NCBI GenBank assembly: GCA_008933995.1
Contig: WARS01000013.1
Location: 2,844,721-2,908,720 of the forward strand
From: Datnioides undecimradiatus
Taxonomy: Eukaryota; Chordata; Actinopteri; Lobotiformes; Datnioididae
Length of the DNA stretch: 64,000 nucleotides
Direction: 5' to 3'
Part shown: in pieces, positions 12,838 through 41,100 of the stretch
Layout: each line of letters starts with the position of its first letter
How positions within the stretch are numbered: the first letter of the stretch is position 1
Notes under the pieces: generated by a model
The model's input: the letters and a program-made list of their open reading frames with translations, nothing else
Database searches by the model: none
Told to the model about the DNA's origin: nothing
Made by a program: the position numbers and the translations under genes

Positions 12838-13063
12838 ATGTGCGTGTGTGTGTATATATATACATATATATGTGTATATATGTGTGTGTGTGTGTATATA
12901 TATGTGTATATATATATATATATATGTGTGTGTGTATATATATATACATATGTGTATATATATGTGTGTGTGTGTGTGTGTGTATATATATACACATATA
13001 TATGTGTATATATATATGTGTGTGTGTATGTGTGTGTGTATACACACACACACACACACACAT
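12838..13063. repeat. compound TG/TA microsatellite
   Basis: About 225 bases of almost pure alternating purine-pyrimidine: blocks of (TG)n and (TA)n, ending in TATA followed by (CA)n. Open frames on both strands through here are built of Y, I, C, V, T and H repeats and are artefacts of the simple sequence. Confidence 0.95.
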
Positions 13064-14200
13064 ATGTTAATGTAATGTATATATACCTCCATCTTGGCCT
13101 GAGAATAACTTGCCGACACAGGTCACAAGGCAAGACTTTCACCTGGAGAGCATTTACAGCAAATAATCTATCCCTACATATCTGGAGCTCATGTCTGGTA
13201 GCTGCAATATTCTTAAATGCTTCAACCCTAACAACAACAAAAATTACTTAAAATCATAAAAATGCAACAAAAACACAAAAGAGAGAAAGAAAAAAAAATC
13301 TGAAAATGTAGTTGTGCAAACCTACAGCCAAATGACATATTATTATTATCACCATTATAAAAGCAATTAAATTAGATTCAAAAGTCCAGATGCAACACTC
13401 GGTGTGAACGCATGCAATCAAACATCCCCTTCTGACAAGTGGGGATGCGGTGAGCACTGAGTGACAGGTGACAGGAGTAAGGTAGAGTGAAAATAAAAAG
13501 GACACGAGGAAAGAAAATACCTATGGTATAGTGTTTCTTACACTGATCAAGGTTGCTCTACAATCAAAGACGAGCTGATTTTACAAAGCCTCTGATTGGA
13601 GAAGTCAGTTTGATAGCCCTGTGTGAAACCCCGACTGTATGGATCATCTCTCTGGTTAATTCCTTCCTTAAAGGGGGTTTAGCTGGAAGGAACACCTGGA
13701 TATACTGTACAGTGTGGGGGGGTTTACCTATACATATACATAGGCTCTGGCCTCCGTCATTTAGAAAAAAGAAACAACAATAGACTAAAATGACATTCGC
13801 ACAATTGCAAACTGACTCAATCGCACCAACACTACCTCGCCAGTGTTAGAAAATCCATTGGTTTGAATCACTATTATTAAATCAGGTTTCCATTACCCCC
13901 CACCCACAGAACCAGTCATCTGTATACATGAACTTTGGGAAGAGGGCCAGAAAGATTATGTGATGATTACGCAGAGGCAAGACCTGTAACAGTAGGTTTG
14001 TTCATAAGATGATGAATCGTTTTCTTTTTTTCCTCATACATTACTTTTGATTTTTTTTTTTTTACATAAATGATAATGAATCAAAACTAGTACCACCCCC
14101 CCACCCAGTGGATATGGCATTTCTGATCCAAAATCCCAGATCCTGTGTTTATTTTCATCCCCCTGAAAGCATGCTGCGGCGGGCCAAACTGCGCTGCCAT

Positions 14201-29679
<15,479 letters not shown>

Positions 29680-29960
29680 ATCCCAACAGCTGGAGTGGGG
29701 TTATCGCACTGCAACCAGTTCCTGTCGGTCACCCCCGTGGTAGGATGTTGTTGAGGGTTGCAACGTCAATAGAGTTATTTTATCAATGAATTAGCTGTGG
29801 ATATTCAGCCCACCCGGTCACTAGTGCTACTCGAGCTACTAACGGCTGTTGTGATGCAGCAGGAAGGGACTGAGAGGCAGCCTGGTGACGTCACTGCCTC
29901 TGCATAGCCACCCAGCGGGGAGGGTGATGGGTGATGCCAGGGTGCACGCAGGGATGGTGG
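29680..29960 (-). promoter_or_regulatory. vapb 5' UTR and promoter region
   Basis: GC-rich sequence with scattered CpGs directly upstream of the vapb ATG, set in otherwise AT-rich DNA; the CpG-rich zone continues through exon 1 to about 29500. No TATA box stands out, which fits a housekeeping-type promoter. The transcription start cannot be placed from sequence alone. Confidence 0.5.
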
Positions 29961-31640
29961 GGCTACCGCCTCAGTTTTAGGACACAGCTAAAACATGCAG
30001 GTTTATATTTCAAAGTTCAGCATCAAAGTTTATCATCCATCTTCCTGAATGAGAAATAATTACGAAAGATGCAAACTCGCATAATCTTAACTAGGATTCC
30101 AAGGTGACTTTCTTTACTTAGTAAAGGTTTGTATTACCATACATCTCCTCTCACACCACGGGAAAATGCATGCATTACGTGTAAGGGCTGCTTATGCAAA
30201 GCAGCTAATCTAATGCAAACTTTTGTTTTCGTCACATCTCCATAATAACAACAAATCCATAAGAACTCCATAAGAAAAAAAAATACCCCTGGAATCTCAC
30301 GCTGGATTTGCTTTGGGGATAACTCTGACGACTAAATGTAGGAAGTATTTTTTAGACTTATTCCTGCATTTGCCCAGCTTATTTCATTTTTAAAATTCAA
30401 GAAAATATTAATATAATTATAAATTGTGCCATTTCTGTAGATGGCATTCAGTGAGACTATTTTGGAATTGGGGGGGGGGGGGGGGTGCAGCAAAGAAGAT
30501 TTAATACAAAATAAATTCGGAACACATTTAAAATTATTATATTAAGTATATAAATATAGTATAACTATATTTTAATGTTTTTAGATAAAGTCCACATTCA
30601 TAAATGCAAATATATAAATAGCCTAACTCTATAGTGAATAAGCAGGGACTGTTTCTCTGTTAATCCAAAGGCTTTAGAAATACTTTAAAGTAAATTCTGA
30701 ATTCTCTCACCATGAAAATCTTTAATTAATATAGCAGAACAAATACAGGTGTAAGTAATAAAGTAATGATGGCTCCATTCCAATTAATTGGATCAATGAG
30801 CCAGCATGCACTGCGCCTGCACTCTGGCACACCTGAGCGTCTAACAAGAATATGCAGCCATGATTAATGTTATTAGTTCCACTTGTGTTTGGCAGATTAA
30901 AATTATGGCAACAGCATAAAGTAAGGCATTGTGAAACACTCCAATGTTTGCTCAGCAGTTCAGTGATGAAGTTGTGCAACTGGAACTAAACAACTGTCAG
31001 TACACCTCTAATTTATTTCATAAATTAGTTTATTTTTGACTCTTCAAGTTACCTTTCATTCTTTTCTCATTTACACAAGTTCTCGTTTTATTCTCAAATG
31101 TCAGGTGATTCATTATAATATTGATGCCGCATACAAATACGCCAGTAAAAATGTTTATTACAGGTGTAGTGGAGTTTACAGCCATGTTCCTGTTAGGCCG
31201 TAGGTTTAAAACACGCTTTAGCGAGATCGTGAACCAGATTTTTTGGGGATAAGGAACCACAAACATGCATAATCAAAGTGTTCAAACACAAGTTAATTTT
31301 AGGTGTGAACCCACCGGGGTTTAGCAGGGTATGGGGTGGTTCGCAAAGAAGTGTTCTGCTTTCTCAGCACCATTCAAAGTGCAACGAAAAGCCCTCTGCC
31401 AGGCAAGCATGCATCTCCAGTGTCATATTTATATATATAGCCAGACGGCTGGCTGCCAACTGAACAACACAACGAATCACAAGCAACACTGTCACCATAT
31501 CCCCAAGGAACAAGTTAGTGCACTCTCTTAGGCCCAACGCAATGGAGTGAGAAACTTCACACACACACACAGAAACTACGTGTGGGACTCGCACACCCAC
31601 TGTGTTCCACTTTCACACGCGTACAGACACAACAGGAGGG
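29961..31640. other. intergenic between vapb promoter and rab22a 3' end
   Basis: AT-rich and non-coding. It contains a run of 16 G at 30470-30485 and a palindrome TCCAATTAATTGGA at 30779-30792. No gene seen. Confidence 0.5.
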
Positions 31641-31662
31641 GAGAAGGTATTTTTGTCAATCT

Positions 31663-31668
31663 TTTATT
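31663..31668 (-). promoter_or_regulatory. candidate poly(A) signal AATAAA of rab22a
   Basis: AATAAA on the minus strand; downstream on that strand comes TGTTGTGTCTGTACGCGTGT, a plausible GU-rich downstream element. Confidence 0.5.
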
Positions 31669-31883
31669 AGTAAACAAATTGACAATTCCCTTTTACACAT
31701 TTTGGAAATACTCTGCAAACAAGTGTTTTCAGGCATTTTCTTACAATCAATATGAAACATAGTAAAAAGCTAAATATGGTAACTACAATGCTGATGGAAG
31801 TACTGCAAATGGTGTACAAGTCTATTGTGGTCACAATTGGTTTAGAATAGAATATAGTTATTGATTTGAGTGCAGTTTGATGG

Positions 31884-31895
31884 TGTGTATATATG

Positions 31896-31936
<41 letters not shown>
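31884..31936. repeat. TA/CA compound microsatellite
   Basis: Alternating TA units followed by about 14 CA units. Confidence 0.95.
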
Positions 31937-33836
31937 TGAAAAATATACATAATATAGATTAATCACATTCCCAGGGCCAGCCCAAGACTATTGATATTTT
32001 TCAATGCATAACTGGCATACAATGTCTATCCATGCCTCCTGTATTCATATAAGGGAAAAAACGTGTGTCATTATCAAACTTCAAATATTTCTGAGCATTT
32101 ATGTGATTAGCACTTTAAATCACTATATTCAACAATAAAAAAAAAGGTTAATTATGTGTGGTGTAGTAAAATGTCTTTGACATCATTTTCCATCACGTTC
32201 TTCATAGCAGTAAGAACTGGGAAGCAGTCAAATGCTAAAATAACATCAAAGGGCATTAACAAGTCTGATACCTTTACCTTTAGAGCATCTCATCAAGTTA
32301 TTCCATAATAAAACTGCAGACAGAGTGTTGGTTAGTAATAAAGGCCAATTAATACAAATAATCAAAGCACAGCTTTAAAAGTACCAGAGTGATTCCCTTT
32401 GTGAGTAACTGCTGAAGCTATGTTAAATACCAGCTAGAGTTATGATGTATGTGCAGGCTGCATTATGGACGACAGCAGCGTGAAACAAAGTCCACCGTAA
32501 GTTTGACCCACAATGCCAAACTGGTATTTCAAGGGGATTCAGTTGGCCCCGTCACACTCGGCATAAAATGAGGTCAATATAAACCTGATATTATCATCTT
32601 TTTGTGTCTGCAGGGAAAGAAATCACATGTTCTTGAATAAGAGTGGGCTCTACTATGTCAAAATATCACTCTTAAACAGTTTTATGGGGATTAGGTCACA
32701 TTTTGCCTTTGTCATAGTAACAACTATTGCACTCTCCAGGAAAATCCTGCGAAAATAGGCAGCACTGCTTCGCACGCACCTCATCAATAACAGATACATT
32801 TAAGATGCTTAAAGGCAAATAAAATTGTCTTGGCGCTGACTAAAGGAGCACACAATCCAAATTTATATATGTGGAAATGCACATTAATTGAGCCCACATC
32901 TGTATTTTTGGCAACTTCGAAAAAGGATGTTTCGAGGAGCAGGGAATTACACAGAAACCTGGAATTCACACAAACCTGTGTGGGCTCGTGAGTCAACTGC
33001 TACTGGAGTTCAATTAGGCTGATAAATGAAAGAAGTGCATGAAAGAACTGTAACATAGCAGAGATCACAGACTTTTAAGGGTTTTCATGCATGTAAATGA
33101 CATGAAAGCTGGACCTACAATAAGTGCCTGGAATTTAGGGGAATAAGGCAAAAGAAGTTGGGAGGAAGGAAAATCAGAGCGCAGAGCTTGGAACAAAGCA
33201 CATACAGTAATTCAGAGCAGAACGGAGACTAAGGTTCATTAAGGGGTCAGCATGTCGACACAGTGCCACGTATAATTCTGCACCTTTGACGTTTTGCAAA
33301 GGGGAAACTCAAGCTCTAAAATCGGAGTTTTCATCGCAGGCCAGGTAGTAAAACAACTTTGCGTGTAAGAGCCAGTGCTGCTTGGGCGAAAGAAACAGGA
33401 AAAGAAAAAAATGTTTATGGGACGATAAAAGAATTTGGAAAGAACTCACAAATATCAGCCTCTGCTGCTAAACTGTTGCAAAGGAGCAAAGCGAAGGATT
33501 AAGGACAACAAGATTAGAGAAAAATACAGCTTAAGTAACACTGTGAAACGACTGGCACTGCACCACGGAAAACTTCATATTCAGGATTCAGTTATTACCT
33601 TTTCAGTAATTAGAAGTGGTATAGCATATGTGAGCAGCTGGGACTGTTATCAGGTAATAATAAAGTTGGACACTCAGCATTTGCAGCCCTGATTAAAGCG
33701 CCATCGTTGGGATGTGTGGACTGTGCCGCTGTTCTCATCACAGAGATGAGGTTTTACGACAGTCTGTTATCACCCCCGGGGGCAGGTGATGATCAACACA
33801 TCCTTACAGGCCAAAGGGAGAATAAAAAGCTCGCAC

Positions 33837-34402
33837 TTAAAGGAAAAGTTTGTTCTGGGATATACACTTATTAGCCTTTTATCTGAGAGTTAGATGAGAA
33901 GAATGACGCCCTACTCATATTCGTTAAATATAAGGCAACAGCCTGCAGCTGAGCTTCGCATAAATACTAGAAACTAGGGCTAACACCTGGCTCTGTAACA
34001 TTTATGATTAGCAACTTGGGTCAGTAACTTCCTGGAGCGTACCCTGGTTGCACTAAAACTGCTTAAAGCATAGAAATAGGAATCTGGCACAAAACACCCC
34101 ATAAAGTGGTAAATTATTGTTTTTATACTTTGGTTTTTGAACAGATTAAACAAACAAGATATAATATGTTAAGTAGTGAGCTCTGGAGGTGCTGCTAGGC
34201 AGATTTTATTACCTGTGGACAGAGCCAGACAGGCTGTTTCCCTCTGTTTCCAGTCTTTGTGCTAAGCCACGCTAACCGAATGCTGGTTCCAGCTACATGT
34301 TCAGCATGCAGACGTGATGGTACTGACGCTCTTGTCTCAACCTAGATAACAACATGGTAATAAGGTAATAAGCATGTTTCCGAAAACATTAAACTCCCCC
34401 TT
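33837..34402. mobile_element. family B dispersed repeat, near full length, with terminal inverted repeats (MITE-like)
   Basis: The left end (from about 33838, TTAAAGGAAAAGTTTG then ACACTTATTA) matches the reverse complement of the right end (TTAAAGGGGGAGTTTAATG then GCTTATTA) as an imperfect inverted repeat of about 35-40 bp. The interior matches, on the opposite strand, the copies at 10600-10915, 5281-5560 and 6725-6990. At about 570 bp with no coding capacity it looks like a non-autonomous DNA transposon. It lies inside the inferred rab22a 3' UTR. No named family is claimed. Confidence 0.6.
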
Positions 34403-35158
34403 TAATGTAAGGAAGTAGGCTCCCACACACCTTTCGTTTCTGCATTTGTAACCATGTGATTGCAATTTACATCAAAACACCCACTCGAAGAACATCTTGA
34501 TGAAAACAGCAATCACGTAATATAAAATGTAAATTTAGTGTGAACAATCCTTCCGGCTGGACCGTGAATCACCAACAGCACTCCAAATATCCTTCCAAAA
34601 AGCAAAAATTAAGTTGAGAGATTGCTACTGATGACTACCATGACTTCTTTCATTAAAACAAAAAAAGGATAAATTAGCCATTTAACACACGGACAATATA
34701 AATGGATCCTTCACAACGTTCCCAAACAAACAAAACGGCAATAACTTAAGTACTATCAAAATGATTTGGTGTAATTTAACCATTTTCAGTCCAGGTTTTG
34801 GCTGAAAGATTTATACAAGTTTACAAGTACAAAGAACTTCTAAATCCATTCATGTGTAGTTCTTCTGACCAACCCAGGGCTATAATACACCAGAGGTTGA
34901 TATCCACAACAGAAGCCTGTAAAATTGAATGTGTTAATGCGGGCATCATTATCATTGCTCGGTAAACGCAACACATTCCTCCTGCCAGCAATGACTATTA
35001 GCTAAAATGTTTTTGCTACGACCTTCATTTTTGGTGATGCTGGCCATCGGTGTCGGTGTGTGAGGGTGCTCGGTGGCTGCAAGCTGAATCAAGACAGGGA
35101 TGACGAGGGTAAGCAACGGTCAGGTCACAGGTCAACGTGGGGACGGTCGGCGGCTTCA

Positions 35159-38100
35159 TCAGCAGCACGTCCTGCGAGACTCTGAGGCCTGCCGTCCCAG
35201 TTTGAAACCTTTCCCTGTGGTTGCTCCTGCTGCGTCCACAATTGGGATGCGCTTACCTTTGTGGAGACACACACGCAAACTTGTACAAAAGGTTCCCCGG
35301 CATTTAGCTTCCATTTCCTCTATCAAACACTCTGTTGCAACACAAACACTGGAATAATATTTCTATATTAAAGACACAGCATTTTCATGTTAGCAGTGCT
35401 GCACTAAGGGTTCAGCATGGTACTGACTTTCCAGGGGGAGCTACCAGGCAACCCAGCACACACATGTAGACACGTTTTGAATATTTAGAGGGGTGTACAC
35501 ATAGGAAAAATTAAAAAGTGTGTTCAAGTGCTTCGAAAACCATTTTGTCTGATGTCGTCGCATGCCATTATGCGACGCCACAAGAAAATGGAGAATGTCT
35601 CACGCTCGATCTGAGACTGAACTGGATTTCAACACTGGCAATCCAAAGTTTCAGCACAATAATGTATGTTAACTAATATATAATTAGTATAAAATGAGGA
35701 ACATAAAGAAACAATACAAACTTGCAGCACCAGATGTCCATCAAGTCTCTATAATATGCAAAAAGTATGCAAATATGCATTTATGAACACCCTTCATCCT
35801 CAAAACCTGCTTGGAATGAACACACAGTATGGAATTAGGACACAGCTAATGAGTTTTAGTTTAAGCGTTAGCTTATCAGCCGACACTCAGAACTGAGCTT
35901 GTCACTGCAAACTTGTGTTTCAACATTCATGAAGTCAGGATGTCATGATTAAGTGGCTCCTGCTTTACTCCCGACATGACACTATCTGCAGTTTCCTCTG
36001 AACTCCAGGAATCTGATACAAACACAGGACAGACTGATAACCCCGAGACTTTACCTCTAATAGGCAACAGTGTTAAAAACATACCTACCTGATTTAAAAA
36101 CACAAAGACAATTATCTAAACGCTGTGCACAGCTTACCGACGTCCTGAGGGTGTACAGGCCAAATGCTCAAAAAGACCAAAACGTAACCAAAAAAAAAAA
36201 CCAACCACTCACTTATCTCTATAAACACCTCGTTGATGTTAATGGCATTCTTGGCACTGGTTTCTACAAAGATGGCATGGATGGAGTCAGCATAGTCCTT
36301 GGCATCTTTCTCTGGCACTTCCCTGTAAACACAACGGGTCGGTCAAAATTACGATGTTGCAATATGAAAACAGCTTCTCCGATTTCATGCATTAACTGAT
36401 AACCATCACATGCGTTTCCACGGCTATAACGTGGGAGAGATCCCAATTCCAAGGCTGATCTTGTTACCAAAAGCGTATTACGTGTCCAAGTCTGGGAAAC
36501 TGTTCAGTGTAGTTTAAGATATGCTGTAGAATTACAACAATAATATCTTTAGCTACTCCTCAAATATTAAAATATAAAAGAATATTCAGCCCACTATTCA
36601 TGACCACAGTTTTCCTCTGAGATACTGTAGAAGCTCAATCGTCATAATAATTAAGGTGAACAACAAAGTACCTTCATTGTGTATTCTATGTAATTTCAGT
36701 ACAAAAGGTCATTTTATTGTCATTTAATTGCAATATTTAGTTATTTTATCATTATCATCACCCTGACGTTGTGAATAAAGAGGCGTCATCGTACTGCGCA
36801 CTAGCTTTGTTCATGACACATGCAGTAGCGTCTGTACTCCATGTTCACCTGGCGTCTGACAGGTCACACTTGTTGCCGGCGATGGCGACCACTATGTTAG
36901 GCGGACCGTGCTGGCGCAGTTCCTTCACCCAGTTCTTCAGTGTTTGGAAGGACTCCTGCAGCAGATAAGCACATGGTTTCCAGTGAGCGTTTAAAGAACG
37001 TGCGAGACATTTTATGTAATATGCTTTTTGGAGACAGCAGCTGGTTAGCTCAGCTTTGCTTATCAGCAAGTCAGCTCTGAAGTAACAGCTCAAAAGGTAA
37101 TAAATCATTGAGACCTCTAAAGTTCACTAATAACACATATTATCTTGTTTGTTTGATCCGGTTATAAACCAAAATGCAAAAAATCTAAATTTGCCATTAG
37201 TTACTTCCTGGTTGCCTCCTACTCCTGGCCAAGACATAGTCCAGCACATAACCAATATACAATATATTTATTTTTATATATTTATAAAGCAAATAAGTGC
37301 ATTTCCAGCATTATTAAACGCTATACGCTATAGCAAGAGTTCAGTGGATTAGTAGTAGTAGGGGAAAAAGTAAATACCTCTTTCGTGATGTCATAAACGA
37401 TGATGGCCGCAGCTGAACCTCTGTAGTACATTGGTGCTAGAGCGCGAAACTATGGGCAGAGAGAAAGTGAGCAGCGATGAGTACAGGACGCCGTTGGGCA
37501 GGGAGGAGGCCGGCGTGTATAAAGCCTCTGAATGACCTTCGCTCTAATGACATCATAGCTTTGAAACCATATGAAATGGAATATGTTGATTAAACACCAA
37601 GAATTTAAATGATCTTCAGAGACAATCCATCCAGATTCATCTTTGAAGACTTTTTATGTCGATTTCCTTCCAATGTTTCATTTTCGGATATGAAAAGGCT
37701 TCTAAAAATATCACGGCAGTATAATTGTACTATTACATATTTTCACACCTGATACAGATCAAGGAACAGGGTCTGTGCTTTTCATAGACTACGGCTAATC
37801 TGCTGCACATCCACAGACCATGGCGGTTACATCGCTGTATGTTTTACTGGACTCAATAACATTGACTGTAACAAACTGAAAGCAGAGAATAAATATGAGC
37901 AAAAAAGACGCAAAGTACCATTTCACTACACCAACGGCCCACTGTTCTGAGCTTATAAGCCAAGAGGCTTTATTTAAAATGGAAGTATGGTAAGTCTTTC
38001 CACCAGGACCTCACACATGTGGTAGCCATCAAGAGAAAGATGAGCAGAATGTGTCAAAAGCTGTTAGCTTTTTGATATTTATGGAAGGACTATACATTTG

Positions 38101-41100
38101 ATCTTAACCCAATAGATCACAAAGCCCTGGATAATCAAAGCAACATGTGCATTTCTAAATCCATAGCTGTCTGGGAGGCTGGGGGGGGGGGCTTGTTCTT
38201 TCTGCCAGGTTTTGGTGTTTTCCTGGTAAAATACTTTCCAATGCTCATTGAAGCCCGCCTTTAACAATTAGCCTGCTGTCATTATATTTTAAAACATATT
38301 GTTTCTGGTCATGGCAGGGGGTATGACTGAAATATCTCTGCAACCACTGGATGGATCACAATGAGATTTGGAAAATAGATTCACTGTGCTCACAAGATGA
38401 CATTTACAAACTCTGGCGATCCCATGACTTTTCCTTCTGCGCCAACATGAGGTTCACCATTTCTCATTATCTCCTTTGGGTTGCATGATAAGGACTTTGG
38501 TCATCCTTTGGTGACTGTCCGTCACATTTCACAATCAGCACCACCATCAGTGACCAATGACCAAACACCCGCAAAGCACTCCCAGCAGCCAATGCCAGCG
38601 CCATGAACTCTATGTTGGTTGTTGCCACTCTGGTAAACCCTGTGGCGCTGTACTACATGCTAAATCTTTTGCTACAATGCTAGCAGTAGATCATTAGCAG
38701 TGTCAAACCATTTGAAAAGCTATGGTCAGGTCTCCATATAAGGCCAAATTCAAAGTGTCCAGTTTTAGAAGTTATTCATCAAACTTTCAGTTTTACTGGC
38801 TTTTAGCGGTGGGTGGGTGCAGCCACAAAGGTCAGCACAGTTCCAGGTTGGGCTCAACAGATCTGAAGTTCCAGCACAGGCCCGTTACGCTGGGCTCACC
38901 GTGGACATTCGAGCAAAGCTGTGGCAGCAACCGCTCGTTGACTGAAAGCATCTTGACACAAGATTTGAGAACCGAAGTATGTTTCAAGATACGAAAGTTG
39001 AAAAGGATTATTTTCCTTCTCCAAATAACCTCTTTTTACGCCTCCTTGCTATATACTCTGGGTCTTTTTACAGACAACCCATGTGTCATGTATTAACTAA
39101 TGATATTTACTTTAAAAGAAACAACCAATGTCTGAAAAAGACCTTCACTTTGAATGACCCTTCCTTCCCGCCAATTCTATTTTCCTTTACAATAAGATGG
39201 AATAAACTATCCATCTTGGAGTGACACTGTTACCTCAGGAAAGCACACATTCCACATAATTATAGTTGTTACTGGCCCCAAGTCCACCAACGGGAATCCA
39301 ACTTGGGATATTTGGCAGAAGCACTGAGGAGAGTGCTGTCTGTTTCATTGGCTAGCGCTGGGCCGCACCACCACCAATCCTGTGTGGTCTTTCTCTGCCT
39401 TAACCCAAAGGGTAATCACAGCGAGGCCAGACGTCTGGCCACACAGCGGCCCAGCAAACAGCCCCGGTGATGCCCAACGAGTGCCGATTAATTGCTGAAA
39501 CCGCACGCTGGGTGCAAAATGAAAGGAACCCTCCTATTCCAGTAGGACGCGAGGTTCCTCTTGCTTGTTTTGACAGGGAACAGTCAAATGGGGAGGCCTC
39601 GATGGGCTGTTGACAGCCAGCCTCAGATGTACCCATAAGGCCTCATCTGGTTTGGAGATATGGATTGTGGGAATCTCAGAGTTTTCCCTTTTGCCCCAGT
39701 CTTTCCTTCCATGTGCACGGGCTGGTTTTGTGTTCCCGTTTCTCAACTCAACAAATTCTGAATGCCACAGAAGACAGAAAACAAGCCATGGAGGGTTTCA
39801 AAATACCCCGGCAGCTTTGTGTGAAAACACAGACACATGCAAAACCAACCACAGCAATGTTGCTACTTTCTTTGCCACACAGATGTGAACCCCTTGGGAA
39901 GCTGAGAGGCCACATGGGAGTGAAAATATGGATTAGTGGAATACGAAAAGGTGGAGAATATGGAAAAGAACACAAAAGAGAAGAAAAGAAAGGCATTTCA
40001 GAGCAGAAAACACAAAGCGGACACTCTGACGTGGAGCCGTACCGACTCTCAGATAAGACATAGTAGGAGCACACGCCAGTGGGCTGAGGCAGCTTGGGTT
40101 TCATCCTCTCATCTTATCTTAAACGGGGATGCATTGATGTCCCCTCAAGGCGGTGAAAAAGCCAGGGCCCCCGGGGGTAAGGAGGATAAAAGACGAGCAG
40201 CATCTTATCTCACCTCTCTGGAGAGGACAGCGGCAGGGATAAGACATTACAACAGGAGGGGATTGTGCATGAGAAAAGGAGAAGGGCAAAAGGGAAGTGA
40301 TGTGAAAAGCTAGTGCAGAGAAATCTGGGATGCACGGTGTGAGTCAAAAGAGAAAGCAGTTCCTTATACTAACACCGGGGTTTGGTGTTGTTTAAATGGG
40401 CTAAAATGCTAAAACTGTACTCAAACACAATGGTGTGTCTTGGTCACAGGTCATCACAAAGCACCTGTGTGTTGTTTCAGCCTTAAACTCGGTGAAGTGC
40501 CGTGCACATTTGACATATTGCTTCCATGGACACACAGGAGTGTAGATTACGTAAGATGCTGCACTTGGACTTGATCATTGCCGTCTAACAGCACTTCTCA
40601 GACGTGCATGCAACAATAAAATAACAGAAAAAGCAAAGCATTGACAGACCTTCATCTGTGTGTCAAATTGCAATGAGGAGGCGGGAGTGAGAGGGATGGA
40701 GAAGCAGGGTAAAACTAAAGGCGACAGAGGGGACAGATCGTGACAAACTTACTGATGTTCCTGCTAAACTAAACAGATGCCACTCACTGATCTGGAGAAA
40801 GGAAATGCATGACACGGCACATGTGATTTAAACTATGGAAAAGGGTATTTCTAATACAAAAGCTCTGAAAGAAGTAGGTTAATGGTTAGGGGGCAGACTC
40901 TACCTATAGAAAGGTGAATATTGCCCCCTGTCAGAAGTAATGAATAACTGCACTATTCACTGTCCCCCAGGCTATTTCTGGGAGTGGTAAGTTCACAAGT
41001 GCGTAGCTCTCTCAGTTCCTTTAAAAGCCACATGTGAGAAATGATGAAACCTGTGTGAACCTGTGTGATGCGTTAAGCTGTAGTGGTTTGGTTTTGCGAA

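Larger units (their letters stand above)
10916..14200 (-). other. region downstream of vapb stop, probably mostly 3' UTR
   Basis: About 3.3 kb immediately beyond the vapb stop codon. Vertebrate VAPB mRNAs have multi-kilobase 3' UTRs, so much of this is probably transcribed on the minus strand, but I cannot fix the end. It contains a TTTA tetranucleotide tract at 11621-11645, a large TG/TA tract at 12838-13063 and short homopolymers. No protein coding gene is seen. Confidence 0.4.
31641..35158 (-). other. probable rab22a 3' UTR
   Basis: On the minus strand this runs from the rab22a stop to an AATAAA (plus-strand 31663-31668) followed within 20 to 50 bases by a strongly GT-rich stretch, a good poly(A) site arrangement. 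That gives a 3' UTR of about 3.5 kb, in keeping with the long 3' UTR of vertebrate RAB22A. It includes a TA/CA microsatellite at 31884-31936 and a family B dispersed repeat at 33837-34402. Confidence 0.5.

Noticed and set aside
12674-13251. Open frames of 75-147 codons on both strands
   Set aside because: They are produced by the TG/TA microsatellite; the translations are Y/I/C/V/T/H repeats without protein character.
39400-40313. Cluster of overlapping open frames up to 132 codons in rab22a intron 3
   Set aside because: Frames overlap on both strands with no motif or splice context; consistent with chance in a moderately GC-rich intron stretch.
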